The notes beneath the pieces are model-generated. The model was not told where the DNA came from. It did not search any database and saw only the letters and a program-made list of their open reading frames with translations. From Lunularia cruciata (Eukaryota; Streptophyta; Marchantiopsida; Lunulariales; Lunulariaceae), in the NCBI GenBank assembly GCA_948567375.1, contig OX419761.1:46910243-46974242 (forward strand): a DNA stretch of 64,000 nucleotides, given 5' to 3'. Position 1 is the first letter of the stretch, and each line of letters begins with the position of its first letter. This document shows positions 22,001 through 32,364 of the stretch, one piece after another. The position numbers and the translations under genes were made by a program.

Positions 22001-22331
22001 ATTTCCTCTCTTCCCTTCTTTCTTGGGTCCATCAAGACACTTACTCTTGATGATTTCTATCATGAGTCCTGGAAAACTGACGTTCCAATTCCATGCCAGA
22101 AAGGTGATCCGAAGTCGGCTCAAGACTTTGATCCTTGCTATCACATCTAACCTCCGAATTGCATGATTTCTCACTGCAAATTTGGAGTTCTTCTTCCCTC
22201 CTCCCATCTCTTCTACTTTCTCACTTTCTCTCAATTTCACTCTCTTTGCCTTCTTTGGCCATACAGGCACAATTTGACTTCTCTGTACACTTCTTCTCCT
22301 TTATTTTGAGAAAAAAAATGTAGGCACCACA
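18974..22331 (-). repeat. B2 3' LTR, ORF-bearing long LTR
   Basis: On the minus strand it starts TGTGGTGCC at 22331, directly after a purine tract and the end of integrase, and ends TGTCACA at 18974. It is 3358 bp, shorter than B1 because about 450 bp near its start, present in both B1 and B3, is missing. The coding frame at 19769-22207 and the ~800-bp non-coding end match B1. This copy provides the direct evidence that the ORF lies inside the LTR: pol, purine tract, LTR start and ORF follow in that order. Confidence 0.82.
19769..22207 (-). pseudogene. LTR-encoded ORF of family B, copy B2, one frame with a few stops
   Basis: The open pieces 21254-22270, 20699-21223, 20474-20665 and 19769-20200 are all in the same frame, so about 812 codons run without an indel. 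They are broken only by stops at about 21254, 20699, 20474, 20450 and 20225. I prefer the ATG at 22205-22207 (MGGGKKNSK) over upstream GTG codons, because B1 and B3 have the same Met. Residues 1-250 look globular. About 250-330 are Lys/Ser then acidic (ESEDEDSEGD). About 400-680 are strongly heptad-like coiled coil (LDKENSELKK, EEKVVQKEKEKE). The tail is mixed. There are no zinc ligands, protease, polymerase motifs or signal peptide. Function unknown; the coiled coil suggests a self-assembling structural protein. Confidence 0.72.
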
Positions 22332-22344
22332 TACCCCCTCCCTC
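22332..22344 (-). other. Polypurine tract of B2
   Basis: In element sense it reads GAGGGAGGGGGTA and ends directly at the LTR start TGTGG. Such tracts prime plus-strand DNA synthesis and sit exactly at the 5' edge of the 3' LTR. The integrase frame stops just upstream (CEDAHI, then TGA). This is the strongest evidence for where the family B LTR begins. Confidence 0.85.
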
Positions 22345-24801
22345 AAATGTGAGCATCCTCGCAAACATAGACCTCGGGTGTTTTAGGAACTTCTACGTCT
22401 ATGGTCCAATATCTCCGAACTCTCCACCCGTTTATGCGAGCGGCAAAAGGATTACCTTCCAAGTCTACAAGCTGCAAGGACCCATTTTTGTAAAGATGAA
22501 GAACTTGATAGGGACCCATCTATCTTAAATGCAACTTGCCTGGATAAAATATTTGGCAATTGTCATATAACAAAACCAAATCCTCTTCTCATATAGTCAT
22601 AGGCTTGATTCTCTTATCGTGCCTGACTTTCCTCTGTGCTTGTACTTCTTTTGTGGTTTGCATTGCATTGTCTCTTTTCTCTTCTAACCACATCAGTTGA
22701 TGAATCTGAAGATCCTGACTTTCTTCTTCCGACATTTGTTCTTCGCAAAGAACCCGATATGTCGGAACTTCAAATTCAACTGGCAGTATGGGATGCAAGC
22801 CATATGTCAAGAAGTATGGAGTTTGTTTGGTTGTAATCTTCTCTATCCTTTGATATGCCCACAATGCGGCTGGTAATTTCATATCCCAGTCATAGGCATA
22901 ATTGACAGTCACCTTATTCAAAATTTTACAAAGTAACCCATTCGCTTTTTCCTTTAAGCCATTTGCTTTTGGGTTATAAGGAGTCGTCTTCCGATGTTTA
23001 ATCTGAAAGTACTTGGTTTACGCCTCCATTACAAAGTTCAAAAAATGTGTTTCTTGGTCACTGACCAAGTCTAGAGGACACCCATATCGGGAGATGATGT
23101 TTCAAAAGAAAAATTTTGCCACAGTTTCAGCATCATCTCTGTGAGTTGCTTCCGCTTCGACCATCTTGGTAGCATAGTCAGTGCAAACCAAAATGTATTG
23201 CTTTCTTGTGACTCGGGTCACTGGTTGAATGGGACCCACAAAATCAATCCCCCATTTCTCAAATGGGGCCAAAGGCAAAATTGGTCTCAAAGGCCATTGA
23301 GAAGTAGCCGTCGGCTTCCCCGTTCTCTGACAAGCATCACAGCTTCGGATATGAGCATGTACATCTTTGTACATTGTAGGCCACCAATACCCTACCGAAA
23401 GGATTTTCTTTACAGTATTCTTCAAAGCATAGTGTCCTCCCGATGCTTTGGAGTGTAAAGATTCAATTACTCCTCCTACTTCGTATGACTCCAAGCATCG
23501 CCAAAGTACTTTGTCTTTGCCCATCTTAAATAAAATGTTGTGTTTAAGCTGGTACGGCACCATTTTCCTGAGAAAGACTACCCGCTGTTCCGGGTCCATC
23601 CCCTCAGGACAATGGAGAGTATTCAGATAATTATATTCAGCTGCATACCTCGTACTTTGCATTGCTGATAAGTGATACAACTCTTCGTCAGGGAACCGAT
23701 CGTCAATTTCCCACTCCTGGTCTTGAGTCTCTAACCTGGACAGGAAGTCCGCATTCAAATGCAAAGCTCCCTTCCTTACTTGTACAGTATACGTGAACTC
23801 TTGTAACAACAAGATCCATCTTGCAATTCGTACCGATAAATCTACCTTCTTGACCAAATGTTGCAAGGCATAATGGTCAACATAGAAGACAAACTCATAC
23901 CCCAACAAATAATGATAAAATTTATTGCAGGCATACACCATTCCAAGTGCTTCTCTTTCAGTCGTTGAGTAATTCTTTTCAAAGACTGAAAGTTGTTGGC
24001 TGGCATAATACACCGGGTAGTCCTTCTTCTTCTCGTCCTTCTGACTTAAGACGACTCCGATGGCCATGGACAAAGTGTCCACATACACATGAAAAGGGAC
24101 GTCCCAATTTGGGGCCCTCATGACTAGTGCTTCAACCAGTTTCTTCTTCAACACCTAGAAAGCTTCTTCTTGATTTGCTTCCCACAAATAGTCTTTGGAT
24201 TTCTTCAGAAGCTTTGTAAGTGGCGCAGCAAGTATTGCATAGTTTGACACAAAGCGTCTGTAATATCCGACATGTCCTAAGAAGGCTCTCAGCTCCCGGA
24301 TGTTCTTCGGGGATTCCAAAGCTGCGATTATCTTAACCTTCTCAACATCGACTTCTATACCTCAGCTTGACACCCGATGCCCCAGAAGAATTCCCTCCTT
24401 CATTGCGAAGAAGCATTTCTCCGGGTGTAATGACAAGCTGGCAAAACAACACCTTTCAAACGTTTGGCGAAGGTAATCTAAATGTACAGCTCTTCGTCCA
24501 AACACACAAAAGTCATCAATAAAAACTTCCACAAATTTTGCACAGGAAATCTTTGAAGATTGAATTCATCATCCGCTGGAAAGTAGCGGGAGCATTACAC
24601 AACCCAAAGGGCATTTGATTGTAAGCGAAAGTGCCTCAATTGGTCGTGAATGTAGTTTTATCCTTGTCTTCTTCTTGAATGGATACTTGATTGTACCCTG
24701 AAAATCCATCGAGAAAACTATAACACGGACGCCCAACTACTTGATCTAAAATTGTATCGGTAAAAGGCAAGGGATGATGATCTTTCCTTGTGACTGTGTT
24801 C
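22345..24801 (-). pseudogene. pol: B2 pol: RT, RNase H and integrase, 5'-truncated
   Basis: Minus strand. An RT part at 24801-24160 holds [42 protein letters not shown] and a [13 protein letters not shown] catalytic loop (broken). RNase H follows in the open 350-codon frame 23102-24154 (VYVDTLSMAIGVVLSQ, TEREALGMVYA). Then come the integrase zinc finger (CDACQRTG) and core: Asp in WGIDFVGP, Asp in LVSDQETHF, Glu in NGLKEKAN. A C-terminal block (NGWRVRRYW) ends near 22350. There are stops at about 23102, 23015, 22589, 22532 and 22345. No chromodomain. The 5' part (gag, protease, RT start) is absent because copy A2 has inserted at 24802 and the rest is rearranged. Confidence 0.88.
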
Positions 24802-25350
24802 TGTAACACCCATTTGTGCATGTGTGTGGTATTGTGATATTTAGCTTGGTATTACAAGTACTTAAGAGATATTATTTATATAGAGATAAAGGATGGTTCT
24901 ATATTAGTCATGGTTAGCTAAATTTAGTTATAGCTAAGATAGAGGGGACCTTACTTTAGAGGAAGTAGAAAAGATGAGCACCACTATTTTGGACTTTAGT
25001 GTGTTGACTTGGTATTATTCCTAGGTGTTTGGCTTTGAGAAAAGAGTTGAGAACTCTTGGGCCAGCAAGCCTTTTTGTTTTGGATTCTTCTTTAGTCCAA
25101 GGATAGCCCATGTGAAGGAATCCTTGACTTAGTGGTTGGGTCAAGATAAGACCACATGCTTAGGGGAATATGCCTATGTGAATGGATATTCCTTTCTACT
25201 TTTTGACTTTACTTGACTTTTAGTCTAGTAACTTGAGTTACTACGGTAATTAGTAACTTTGGTACGTAACTATTTCACAAGTATATAAACAAGGGGTGAG
25301 GAGGTACTCATCATCCTTTCATTTGCAACTATCTCTCTCTCATTGAGTTC
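24802..25350 (+). repeat. A2 5' LTR, truncated at its 3' side
   Basis: Starts TGTAACACCC at 24802, right after GTTC in the B2 RT gene, and follows the family A LTR to about 25350. It then jumps into leader sequence. The last ~140 bp of the LTR, the primer site and some 300 bp of leader are missing. The internal TATA-type stretch (AAGTATATAAACAAGG at about 25278-25293) is kept. Confidence 0.88.
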
Positions 25351-25854
25351 TATTGTGAGAGCTACTATGCGCATTGGGCTAGAATTTTTGAAAGTTGATA
25401 GGATAAAGTGCTCCCGCAACTGCATGCTCTCTGGAAAATTGTATAGAGTCTGCCATTTCTTCAATTTTTAGTGAATTATCCTGAAAATTTCCAAGAAAAT
25501 TCAGTGCAATGTATCCTACCTGTTGCCACAAAAATTAGAGAGAGATCATTTTTGCGCAGGGAGTTAAGAGTTTTTGAAGTGAGGGGGTGGTTTTGAGACC
25601 AAATCTGAAATATGTGTGCTGAATAGAAAGGTGTCTAGGCCAAATGGCTTCATGAAAAGATCTGAAATTTTGCAGGAAGGGACGCCCTGGAGTTGTGATC
25701 AAGTGTGAAAAATTTCAGAGGACTATGACATACTGGTTGAGAGATTTGAGTGACATTGTGAGGAAGGGTCAATTCTGCAGAGTGGAGATCTCATGCATGA
25801 GGAGTTTGAGATCAACAAAAAACATGTTTGAGTGTTTAGATTCATCTTGGGAAC

Positions 25855-26328
25855 ATGGAGGGTCATCAAGAGTGGAAATTGAGATTATGCAAGGTTCCCC
25901 AAGGGTTTGAGGTGATTGTAGGGGTGGATTTGAGGAAAAGAGAGTTTACAATAGAATTTGAAGAGAGTGTTGAGAGGATCCAAAAACCTACACCACTTGG
26001 AGGAAAGAATGAGTCTAAGTGCTTTCTATGTGGAGAGAAGGGACATAAGGCAAGTTCATGTCCATTGACCTTTGAGAGCAAGAGATTGAGGGAAAGGAGA
26101 GGCTTACTTGACTTGGGTTTGCATGTTGGACCTTCTTCACCAAGATTGGGAGGGAGAAGATCTAAGACCAAGGAGTTGTGTGAGGTTTGTGGAGTTGAAG
26201 GACTTCCAAAAGGACATGAGTGTAGTGGAGTAAAAGCACTTTTGGAAACTTTGGTGAAAGATCTTGGAGAGGGTCTCAATACAGCTATAGAAATACTTCC
26301 ACCTTCATCAACTAGTTCTCAAGATTAG
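25855..26328 (+). CDS. Upstream zinc-knuckle ORF of family A, copy A2
   Basis: 157 codons, open, from ATG at 25855 (MEGHQEWKLRLCK). The same 157-codon frame is open in A3 (29716-30189, minus) and A6 (61221-61694, minus). Residues about 57-70 form a CCHC zinc knuckle (CFLCGEKGHKASSC). A second Cys/His cluster (CEVCGVEGLPKGHEC) lies at about 111-125. Basic residues surround both, consistent with nucleic-acid binding. It sits between LTR and gag, 235 bp before gag. It is not part of gag-pol, which has its own knuckle. A 71-codon frame at 25695-25910 overlaps its start. Extra ORFs before gag are known from Ogre/Tat-type elements; homology to those is not shown. Confidence 0.7.
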   Translation: MEGHQEWKLRLCKVPQGFEVIVGVDLRKREFTIEFEESVERIQKPTPLGGKNESKCFLCGEKGHKASSCPLTFESKRLRERRGLLDLGLHVGPSSPRLGGRRSKTKELCEVCGVEGLPKGHECSGVKALLETLVKDLGEGLNTAIEILPPSSTSSQD

Positions 26329-26563
26329 TGATGGAGATAATCTTTCAACTTATGGATAAACTATCCATGAGGGTTCGATTAATGTGCACTCTAGGATTTG
26401 ATGTTGCTATAGAAATCTTGGAGCAACCTGAACCTTTTCTGTTCCCTAGGGTGGATTATTCTCAATGGTGTTAGTCATGTATATACTTTATTAGTTATAG
26501 AGTGAGAGAAAAGAAAAGAGAAAAAGAAAAATTGAGAAAAAAGAAAGATAGTGAGAGGTTAAG

Positions 26564-29424
26564 ATGGGGAAACTTCCGGTTTTCTTTGGCAAGGATGGAG
26601 AAGATGTGGAGGTCTTTGTGAGAGACTTCAAGAGAGCTTGCATAGGAAACAATGAGAGGAGGAAGAATGAGTGGGCCTCATTATTACCAGATTTCTTTGA
26701 GGATGCAGCACTTACATGGTATGAGTCAGAATACCAAAAGAGAGAGAGGAGAGATGAGGAAGAGGAGTCTTGGGAGACTTTGACTTCAGCAATCATTGAG
26801 AACTTTCTTCCTGATGAGAGTTATGAGAGATTGATGAGTGAGGTTACATTTCTCAAGCAAGGAGATGGAGAGAAAGTGAGAGTCTATGTGGAAAGAGTGG
26901 AAAAGTTAGAGTCCAGATTTCGCATAGTGTTGAGGAAGGGTGGGGATGATGTGGAGACTACAATGATTGGCATAGGAGCCATGCTCACCAAGAATTTTGT
27001 GGGAGGGTTGAGACCACAAATTAGAAGCAAGGTGAGGTATGAGAAACCTTCTTCCAAGGTTGAAGCTATCAAGATCGCAATTCGTATGGAGGAGAGTTTG
27101 GAAGGGGATGAGAGTGATTTGGTGGTGAAGGAGGTTGTGCATCCTCCTCAAGGCTACAAGTATGGTGGAACTTCTGATACTTTGGTGGCAAGGGTTGTAC
27201 CACAAGTAGTGGTTGCTCCAGTTCTTGCATCTCCACCAAAAGATCCACTTCAAACCATCACAGAACAACTTGTGGATCTCAAGATCAATGTGGTGCAACT
27301 ATGGGAGAAGAGAGAGGTGGATCAGAATGTAGAGAGAGGGCCTAGGAGTTATGGAAACTATCGATATAGAGGAGGCCAACCAGCCAACAATTTCAATGAT
27401 AGAAATTGTTTTGGTTGTGGAGGAAGAGGCCATATCCAAAGGAATTGCCCAAATTCCACTTACCATGAAGGAAGGGGTTATGAGGGAGCCAATAGAGGGA
27501 AAGAGGGAGGTAGTGAAACCCAAGTGGCTCCTAATCCTAACAAAGGTAAGGGGATACCATCCATAGATGTGGTTGAGAGCAAGTATGAGAAGGGAGAGTG
27601 CTCAAACTCCAAGGGTCTTAATTTGGAGCTTTTGGCACAAGAGAAGAAGAGAGCTCGTTTTGCAGAGGATGTTCATTCTTCTCAAGGATTTACTTCAAGC
27701 AAGGATACTCCTATGTCTACTAGGAGCACTCGCATCTCAACACCATCAACAACAAAGACTCCAAGGAAGAAGTTGGGGATGGAGGACTTCTTGATCTCAA
27801 AGCAACAATGGAACTACAATGTGTTGGAGGATGTTGGTAGTCACAAGGCTTACATCACAGTGGGCCAATTAATTGCTTTGAACCCTACCTTGAGAAAGGA
27901 GCTTAGAGGTGGTTTGAGTTCTACAAGGAGCAAGAAGAAGAAGAAGGCAAAAGTTCCAGTATCAATGGGGGTGGTGGATGACAAGCCAGCACCATGGGAG
28001 GCTTGTGAATATGCCTCCAAGATTGATGTGAGAGTGAATGGTCACAACATCAAGGATGCATTGGTTGATGGAGGATCAGCAGTGAATGCCATGTCAGAAA
28101 GGTTGATGAAGAAGTTGGGTATGATACCCTCAAGACCTTCAACATTTGTGGTGAGCATGGCAAACAAGCAACAAGTTTGACCAGTAGGGGTGATGGATAA
28201 AGTGGTAGTTTCAGTTATGGGAGTTCAAAATCTCATGACTTTCCAAGTCTTGAAGGATTCAAGCTATGACTTACTTCTTGGGAGGCCATGGTTGAGAGCA
28301 GCACGCACAACTGATTGATGGCACAAAGGGTACTTGAGGATTGGCCATCAAACCATAGAGTCACAGTTCCTGTGACTAACACCACCAACACTTCACATTT
28401 AGATACACCATCTTCTGATTATTGGGAATCAAATTCTGAAGAAGGAGCTTTAGGTGTGGACACAAGCATGGAGGAGGAGACTTCCACAGAGGAGGATGAA
28501 TCTGAATCTGATTCAGATGTGTATCCCTTGTGTGCTATGGATTTTGCACCTAAGCCAGAGGTTTTGAAGGACCCAGACAAATCACCATTGACACTTGAGG
28601 AGGTAGAGAGAAGGTTAGCTACCCTCAAGTATGGCCCAAATGTTACCAAGGAGGAGAAAGTGAGATTTGAGGAGATTTTCCGCAAGTTCATCCATGTGTT
28701 TGCTTTTAGTTACAAGGATTTGAAGGAAGTCACCTTGGAGGAGCACAAGATAGAGGTGGAGTCACATGCAAGACCAATCCGCCAAAAGCAACATCGCATT
28801 AGCCCACAAATATCTTTGGTTGTGAAGGAGGAGATTGATAAGCTCAAGGAGGCTGGATTTATCTTTGAGGTGGAGAATTCAGAATTTTTCTTCCAATTGT
28901 CATTGTGAAGAAAACGAATGGCAAGCTTCGGGTATGTGTGGATTACAAGAAGCTCAATGTTGTTACCAAGAAGGACTACTACCCATTGCCATTAATTGAT
29001 GAGATTTTGGAGGAGGTTGCAGGTCATGAGAGGTACAATTTTGGAGATGGTTATAGTGGATATAACCAAATCAAGATTGCACCAAAGCATCAACAACTCA
29101 CCACATTCACCACACCTTGGGGAACTTACGCTTTCAAGGTCATGCCTTTTGGGCTTTGCAATGCTCCAGCTACATTCCAACGGTTCATGAACAAGGTATT
29201 TGAACCTTTCATTGGGAAACTTGTGAGAGACTTCATTGATGACTTTTGTGTCTATGGGAGCAAGGAGGAGCACTTTAAGCACCTAATCAAAGTCTTGCAA
29301 CGCTTGGATGAGGCAAATGCATCACTCAACCCAGAGAAGTGCATTTTTGGATGTGAAGAAGGTCTACTTTTGGGTCACATCATCTCCAAGGATGGAATAG
29401 CAGTTGATCCTGAGAAGGTGAGGA
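26564..29424 (+). pseudogene. gag-pol of A2, broken and 3'-truncated
   Basis: The 538-codon frame 26564-28180 carries gag, the CCHC knuckle (CFGCGGRGHIQRNC) and the protease DGG motif. It ends at a TGA where A6 has an Arg codon after NKQQV. Further breaks lie near 28317 and at about 28890-28905. The next frame (28905 on) contains [38 protein letters not shown] and the catalytic FIDDF at about 29233-29247. RT stops near 29424, where the sequence jumps to an LTR end. RNase H and integrase are missing. It is very close to A6, so this was a recent copy before rearrangement. Confidence 0.9.
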
Positions 29425-29523
29425 AGTATGATGGAGTTCGGGTTCCTTGCCTTCTTAGTCCATGGTGTGCTACCATAATAGCCACCAGAGGTTCATCCTT
29501 AGTGAGAGAAAGGCCGGCTCACA
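29425..29523 (+). repeat. Terminal 99 bp of a family A LTR
   Basis: Follows the A LTR from AGTATGATGGAG to the terminal GGCTCACA at 29523. The next bases, AATC then AAAGTCTTGAG, are family B sequence at precisely the place where copy A3 interrupts B3 (GATC at 31740). This is therefore the far LTR end of the A3 insertion, not of A2, although it is now joined to A2 pol. Confidence 0.85.
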
Positions 29524-29607
29524 AATCAAAGTCTTGAGCCGATTTTGGATCACCTTTTTGGCATGGAACTGGAATGTTAGTTTTCCAGGACTCATGACAG
29601 AAATCAT
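29524..29607 (+). pseudogene. Fragment of the family B LTR ORF
   Basis: Eighty-four bases encode an IKVLSRFWITFLAWNWNVSF-type run that matches residues near 24-45 of the family B ORF in B1 and B2. It continues the B3 head that stops at 31740, but in the opposite orientation. Confidence 0.85.
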
Positions 29608-29682
29608 TGAAGGGAATGGAAGCTCTCAGATTTTCCTCACCTTCTCAGGATCAACTGCTATTCCATCCTTGGAGATGATGTG
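29608..29682 (-). pseudogene. Short RT fragment of A3
   Basis: Seventy-five bases of family A RT on the minus strand, joined directly to the leader at about 29683-29688. Between leader and RT, all of ORF-to-gag spacer, gag, protease and the first part of RT are missing. A3 therefore lost almost all of its coding part. Confidence 0.85.
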
Positions 29683-29715
29683 TCACATCCATAAGTTGAA
29701 AGATTATCTCCATCA

Positions 29716-30189
29716 CTAATCTTGAGAATTAGTTGATGAAGGTGGAAGTATTTCTATAGCTGTATTGAGACCCTCTCCAAGATCCTTCACCAAAGTTTCC
29801 AAAAGTGCTTTTACTCCACTACACTCATGTCCTTTTGGAAGTCCTTCAACTCCACAAACCTCACACAACTCCTTGGTCTTAGATCTTCTCCCTCCCAATC
29901 TTGGTGAAGAAGGTCCAACATGCAAACCCAAGTCAAGTAAGCCTCTCCTTTCCCTCAATCTCTTGCTCTCAAAGGTCAATGGACATGAAATTGCCTTATG
30001 TCCCTTCTCTCCACATAGAAAGCACTTAGACTCACTCTTTCCTCCAAGTGGTGTAGGTTTTTGGATCCTCTCAACACTCTCTTCAAATTCTATTGTAAAC
30101 TCTCTTTTCCTCAAATCCACCCCTAAAATCACCTCAAACCCTTGGGGAACCTTGCATAATCTCAATTTCCACTCTTGATGACCCTCCAT
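29716..30189 (-). CDS. Upstream zinc-knuckle ORF of family A, copy A3
   Basis: 157 codons, uninterrupted, nearly identical to the frames in A2 and A6. One residue next to the first knuckle differs (CFLCGEKGHKAISC), and all Cys and His ligands are kept. It is open even though the rest of A3 is deleted. The copy is young, so openness alone is weak evidence of selection. Same start context as A2; an in-frame TAG lies just upstream of the ATG in both. Confidence 0.65.
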   Translation of the reverse strand: MEGHQEWKLRLCKVPQGFEVILGVDLRKREFTIEFEESVERIQKPTPLGGKSESKCFLCGEKGHKAISCPLTFESKRLRERRGLLDLGLHVGPSSPRLGGRRSKTKELCEVCGVEGLPKGHECSGVKALLETLVKDLGEGLNTAIEILPPSSTNSQD

Positions 30190-31025
30190 GTTCCCAAGAT
30201 GAATCTAAACACTCAAACATGTTTTTTGTTGATCTCAAACTCCTCATGCATGAGATCTCCACTCTGCAGAATTGACCCTTCCTCACAATGTCACTCAAAT
30301 CTCTCAACCAGTATGTCATAGTCCTTTGAAATTTTTCACACTTGATCACAACTCCAGGTCGTCCCTTCTTGCAAAATTTCAGATCTTTTCATGAAGCCAT
30401 TTGGCCTAGACACCTTTCTATTCAGCACATATATTTCAGATTTGGTCTCAAAACCACCCCCTCACTTCAAAAACTCTTAACTCCCTGCGCAAAAATGATC
30501 TCTCTCTAATTTTTGTGGCAGCAGGTAGGATACAATGCACTGAATTTTCTTGGAAATTTTCAGGACAATTCACTAAAAATTGAAGAAATGGCAGACTCTG
30601 TACAATTTTCCAGAGAGCATGCAGTTGCGGGAGCACTTTATCCTATCAACTTTCAAAAATTCTATCCCAGTGCGCATAGTAGCTCTCACAATAGTTTCAA
30701 GTGTTCTAACTGAAAGATAACCCAAGCTATCATGTGTAGAAATTTCAAGTCCAGATCTCAAACTTGAGATTTTGCCCAAAATCACCTAGATCCCCAAAAT
30801 CTGCAATCCACCTCACACAATCTCTCCAATTCTTCTCATGTGTACAAGATGTACAAAATCATCTCAAAGACATCATAATGAACCACAAGGTATACAAATG
30901 GATCTTGGTTCTCTAACATAAGTTCAGCCCTCTCCTCTCCTAATGTTCTCTCCAAGTGAGCTCTCATAGCCTCCTTCTGAATAATGTCGAATTGAACGCG
31001 GAACATTATCTTGCCTTCTAGAGAG
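30190..31025 (-). other. Untranslated leader of A3
   Basis: Colinear with the A6 leader (61695-62532). The only frames are short, and they overlap one another. It contains a 71-codon frame (30134-30349) overlapping the start of the zinc-knuckle ORF, as in A2. Confidence 0.8.
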
Positions 31026-31043
31026 GTCCCGGCAACGGAACCA
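31026..31043 (-). other. Primer binding site of A3
   Basis: In element sense TGGTTCCGTTGCCGGGAC, four bases inside the LTR and identical to A6. It resembles the plant tRNA-Asp complement used by Athila-type elements (TGGCGCCGTTGCCGGGG) but differs at two bases near the 3' terminal CCA, so the primer is not certain. Confidence 0.7.
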
Positions 31044-31047
31044 AAAA

Positions 31048-31739
31048 TGTTAGCCGGCCTGTCTCTCACTCAGGATAAACCTCTGGTGGCTATTTTGGTA
31101 GCGCACCATGGACTAAGAAGGCAAGGAACCCCAACTCCATCATACTCCTCCAAGGCTAACACTCCAAGACTCAAGACATTGCTCACTAGAGAACTCAATG
31201 AGAGAGAGATAGTTGCAAATGAAAGGATGATGAGTACCTCCTCATCCTTTGTTTGTATACTTGTGAAATAGTTACGTACCAAAGTTACTAATTACCATAG
31301 TAACTCAAGTTACTAAACTAAAAGTCAAGTAAAGTCAAAAAGTAGAAAGGAATATCCATTCACATGGGCATATTCCCCTAAGCATGTGGTCTTATCTTGA
31401 CCCAACCACTAAGTCAAGGATTCCTTCACATGGGCTATCCTTGGACTAAAGAAGAATCCAAAACAAAAAGGTTTGTGGGCCCAAGAGTTCTCAACTCTTT
31501 CCTCAAAGCCAAACACCTAGGAATAATACCAAGTCAACACACTAAAGTCCAAAAAAGTGGTGCTCATCTTTTTTACTTCCTCTAAAGTAAGGTCCCCTCT
31601 ATCTTAGCTATGACTAACGTTAGCTAACCATGACTAATATAGAACCATCCTTTATCTCTATATAAATAATATCTCTTAAGTACTTGTAATACCAAGCTAA
31701 ATATCACAATACCACACACATGCACAAATGGGTGTTACA
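31048..31739 (-). repeat. A3 5' LTR, complete
   Basis: 692 bp, the same length as other full A LTRs. The inner end reads TGTTAGCC on the plus strand instead of TGTGAGCC. The outer end TGTAACACC abuts GATC of family B at 31740-31743. The partner site is AATC at 29524, giving a 4-bp target duplication with one change. Confidence 0.92.
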
Positions 31740-32364
31740 GATCCTTGCTATTACATCTAACCTCCGAATCGCATGATTTCTCACTGCAAATTCGGAATTC
31801 TTCTTCCCTCTTCCCATCTCTTCTACTTTCTCACTTTCTCTCAATTTCACTCTTGCAACTTTGCCCTTGCACACTAACATGATCCCAACTCTATTTCACT
31901 TTCCCCGATCACCTGCAAGATGACTTCTCAACGGCAAAGGAAAATTACTTGACATTTCGTCATTGCAGTTTTGATTTTCATAGAGTTGTGCTTCTTTGTC
32001 TTTCGTTGCTTTGAGTTTCTACCAAGAAATCACACCTCCGGCATGCACCTGTCACTATCAATAAACCTTCACGCGTATGGGCCACCAGTTTTTAAATGGC
32101 CCCTTCTTGAATTTCTTACCCCAACAAAAGGTTGTTAGACTGTCTTCACCTTGGGTTGAGCTCCCCCCGATACGAAGACAATTTACTTTGGGTTGTATGC
32201 TGACAAGGCATTTCAGAGTACTTCGCCTTATGACCCGAAGTCATTTTACTTCGGGTTTCATCCCGAAGACTCTTTCCTTTGCCTTCTTCGGCCATACAGG
32301 CGCAGATCGACTTCTTTGTACACTTCTTCTTCTTTATTTTGAAAAAAAAATTGTAGGCACCACA
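31740..32364 (-). repeat. B3 LTR head, with the start of the LTR ORF
   Basis: On the minus strand it begins TGTGGTGCC at 32364. It runs through ~450 bp that B2 lacks but B1 keeps, then into the ORF start (MGRGKKNSEFAVRNHAIRR, near 31815-31760). It stops at GATC where A3 has inserted. No polypurine tract precedes it; instead an LTR tail does. Confidence 0.82.

Larger units (their letters stand above)
29376..29682. repeat. Perfect 49-bp inverted repeat enclosing a 209-bp segment
   Basis: The left arm 29376-29424 and right arm 29634-29682 are exact reverse complements, 49 of 49. Both are the same part of family A RT, left from A2 (plus) and right from A3 (minus). The enclosed segment holds an LTR end and a family B piece. 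Recombination between the arms would flip the segment; flipping it back gives a simpler structure (see findings). Confidence 0.92.

Noticed and set aside
26866-27298. Minus-strand frames opposite A2 gag (for example 26906-27298) as independent genes
   Set aside because: They mirror the antisense frames of A6 gag and show no domain.
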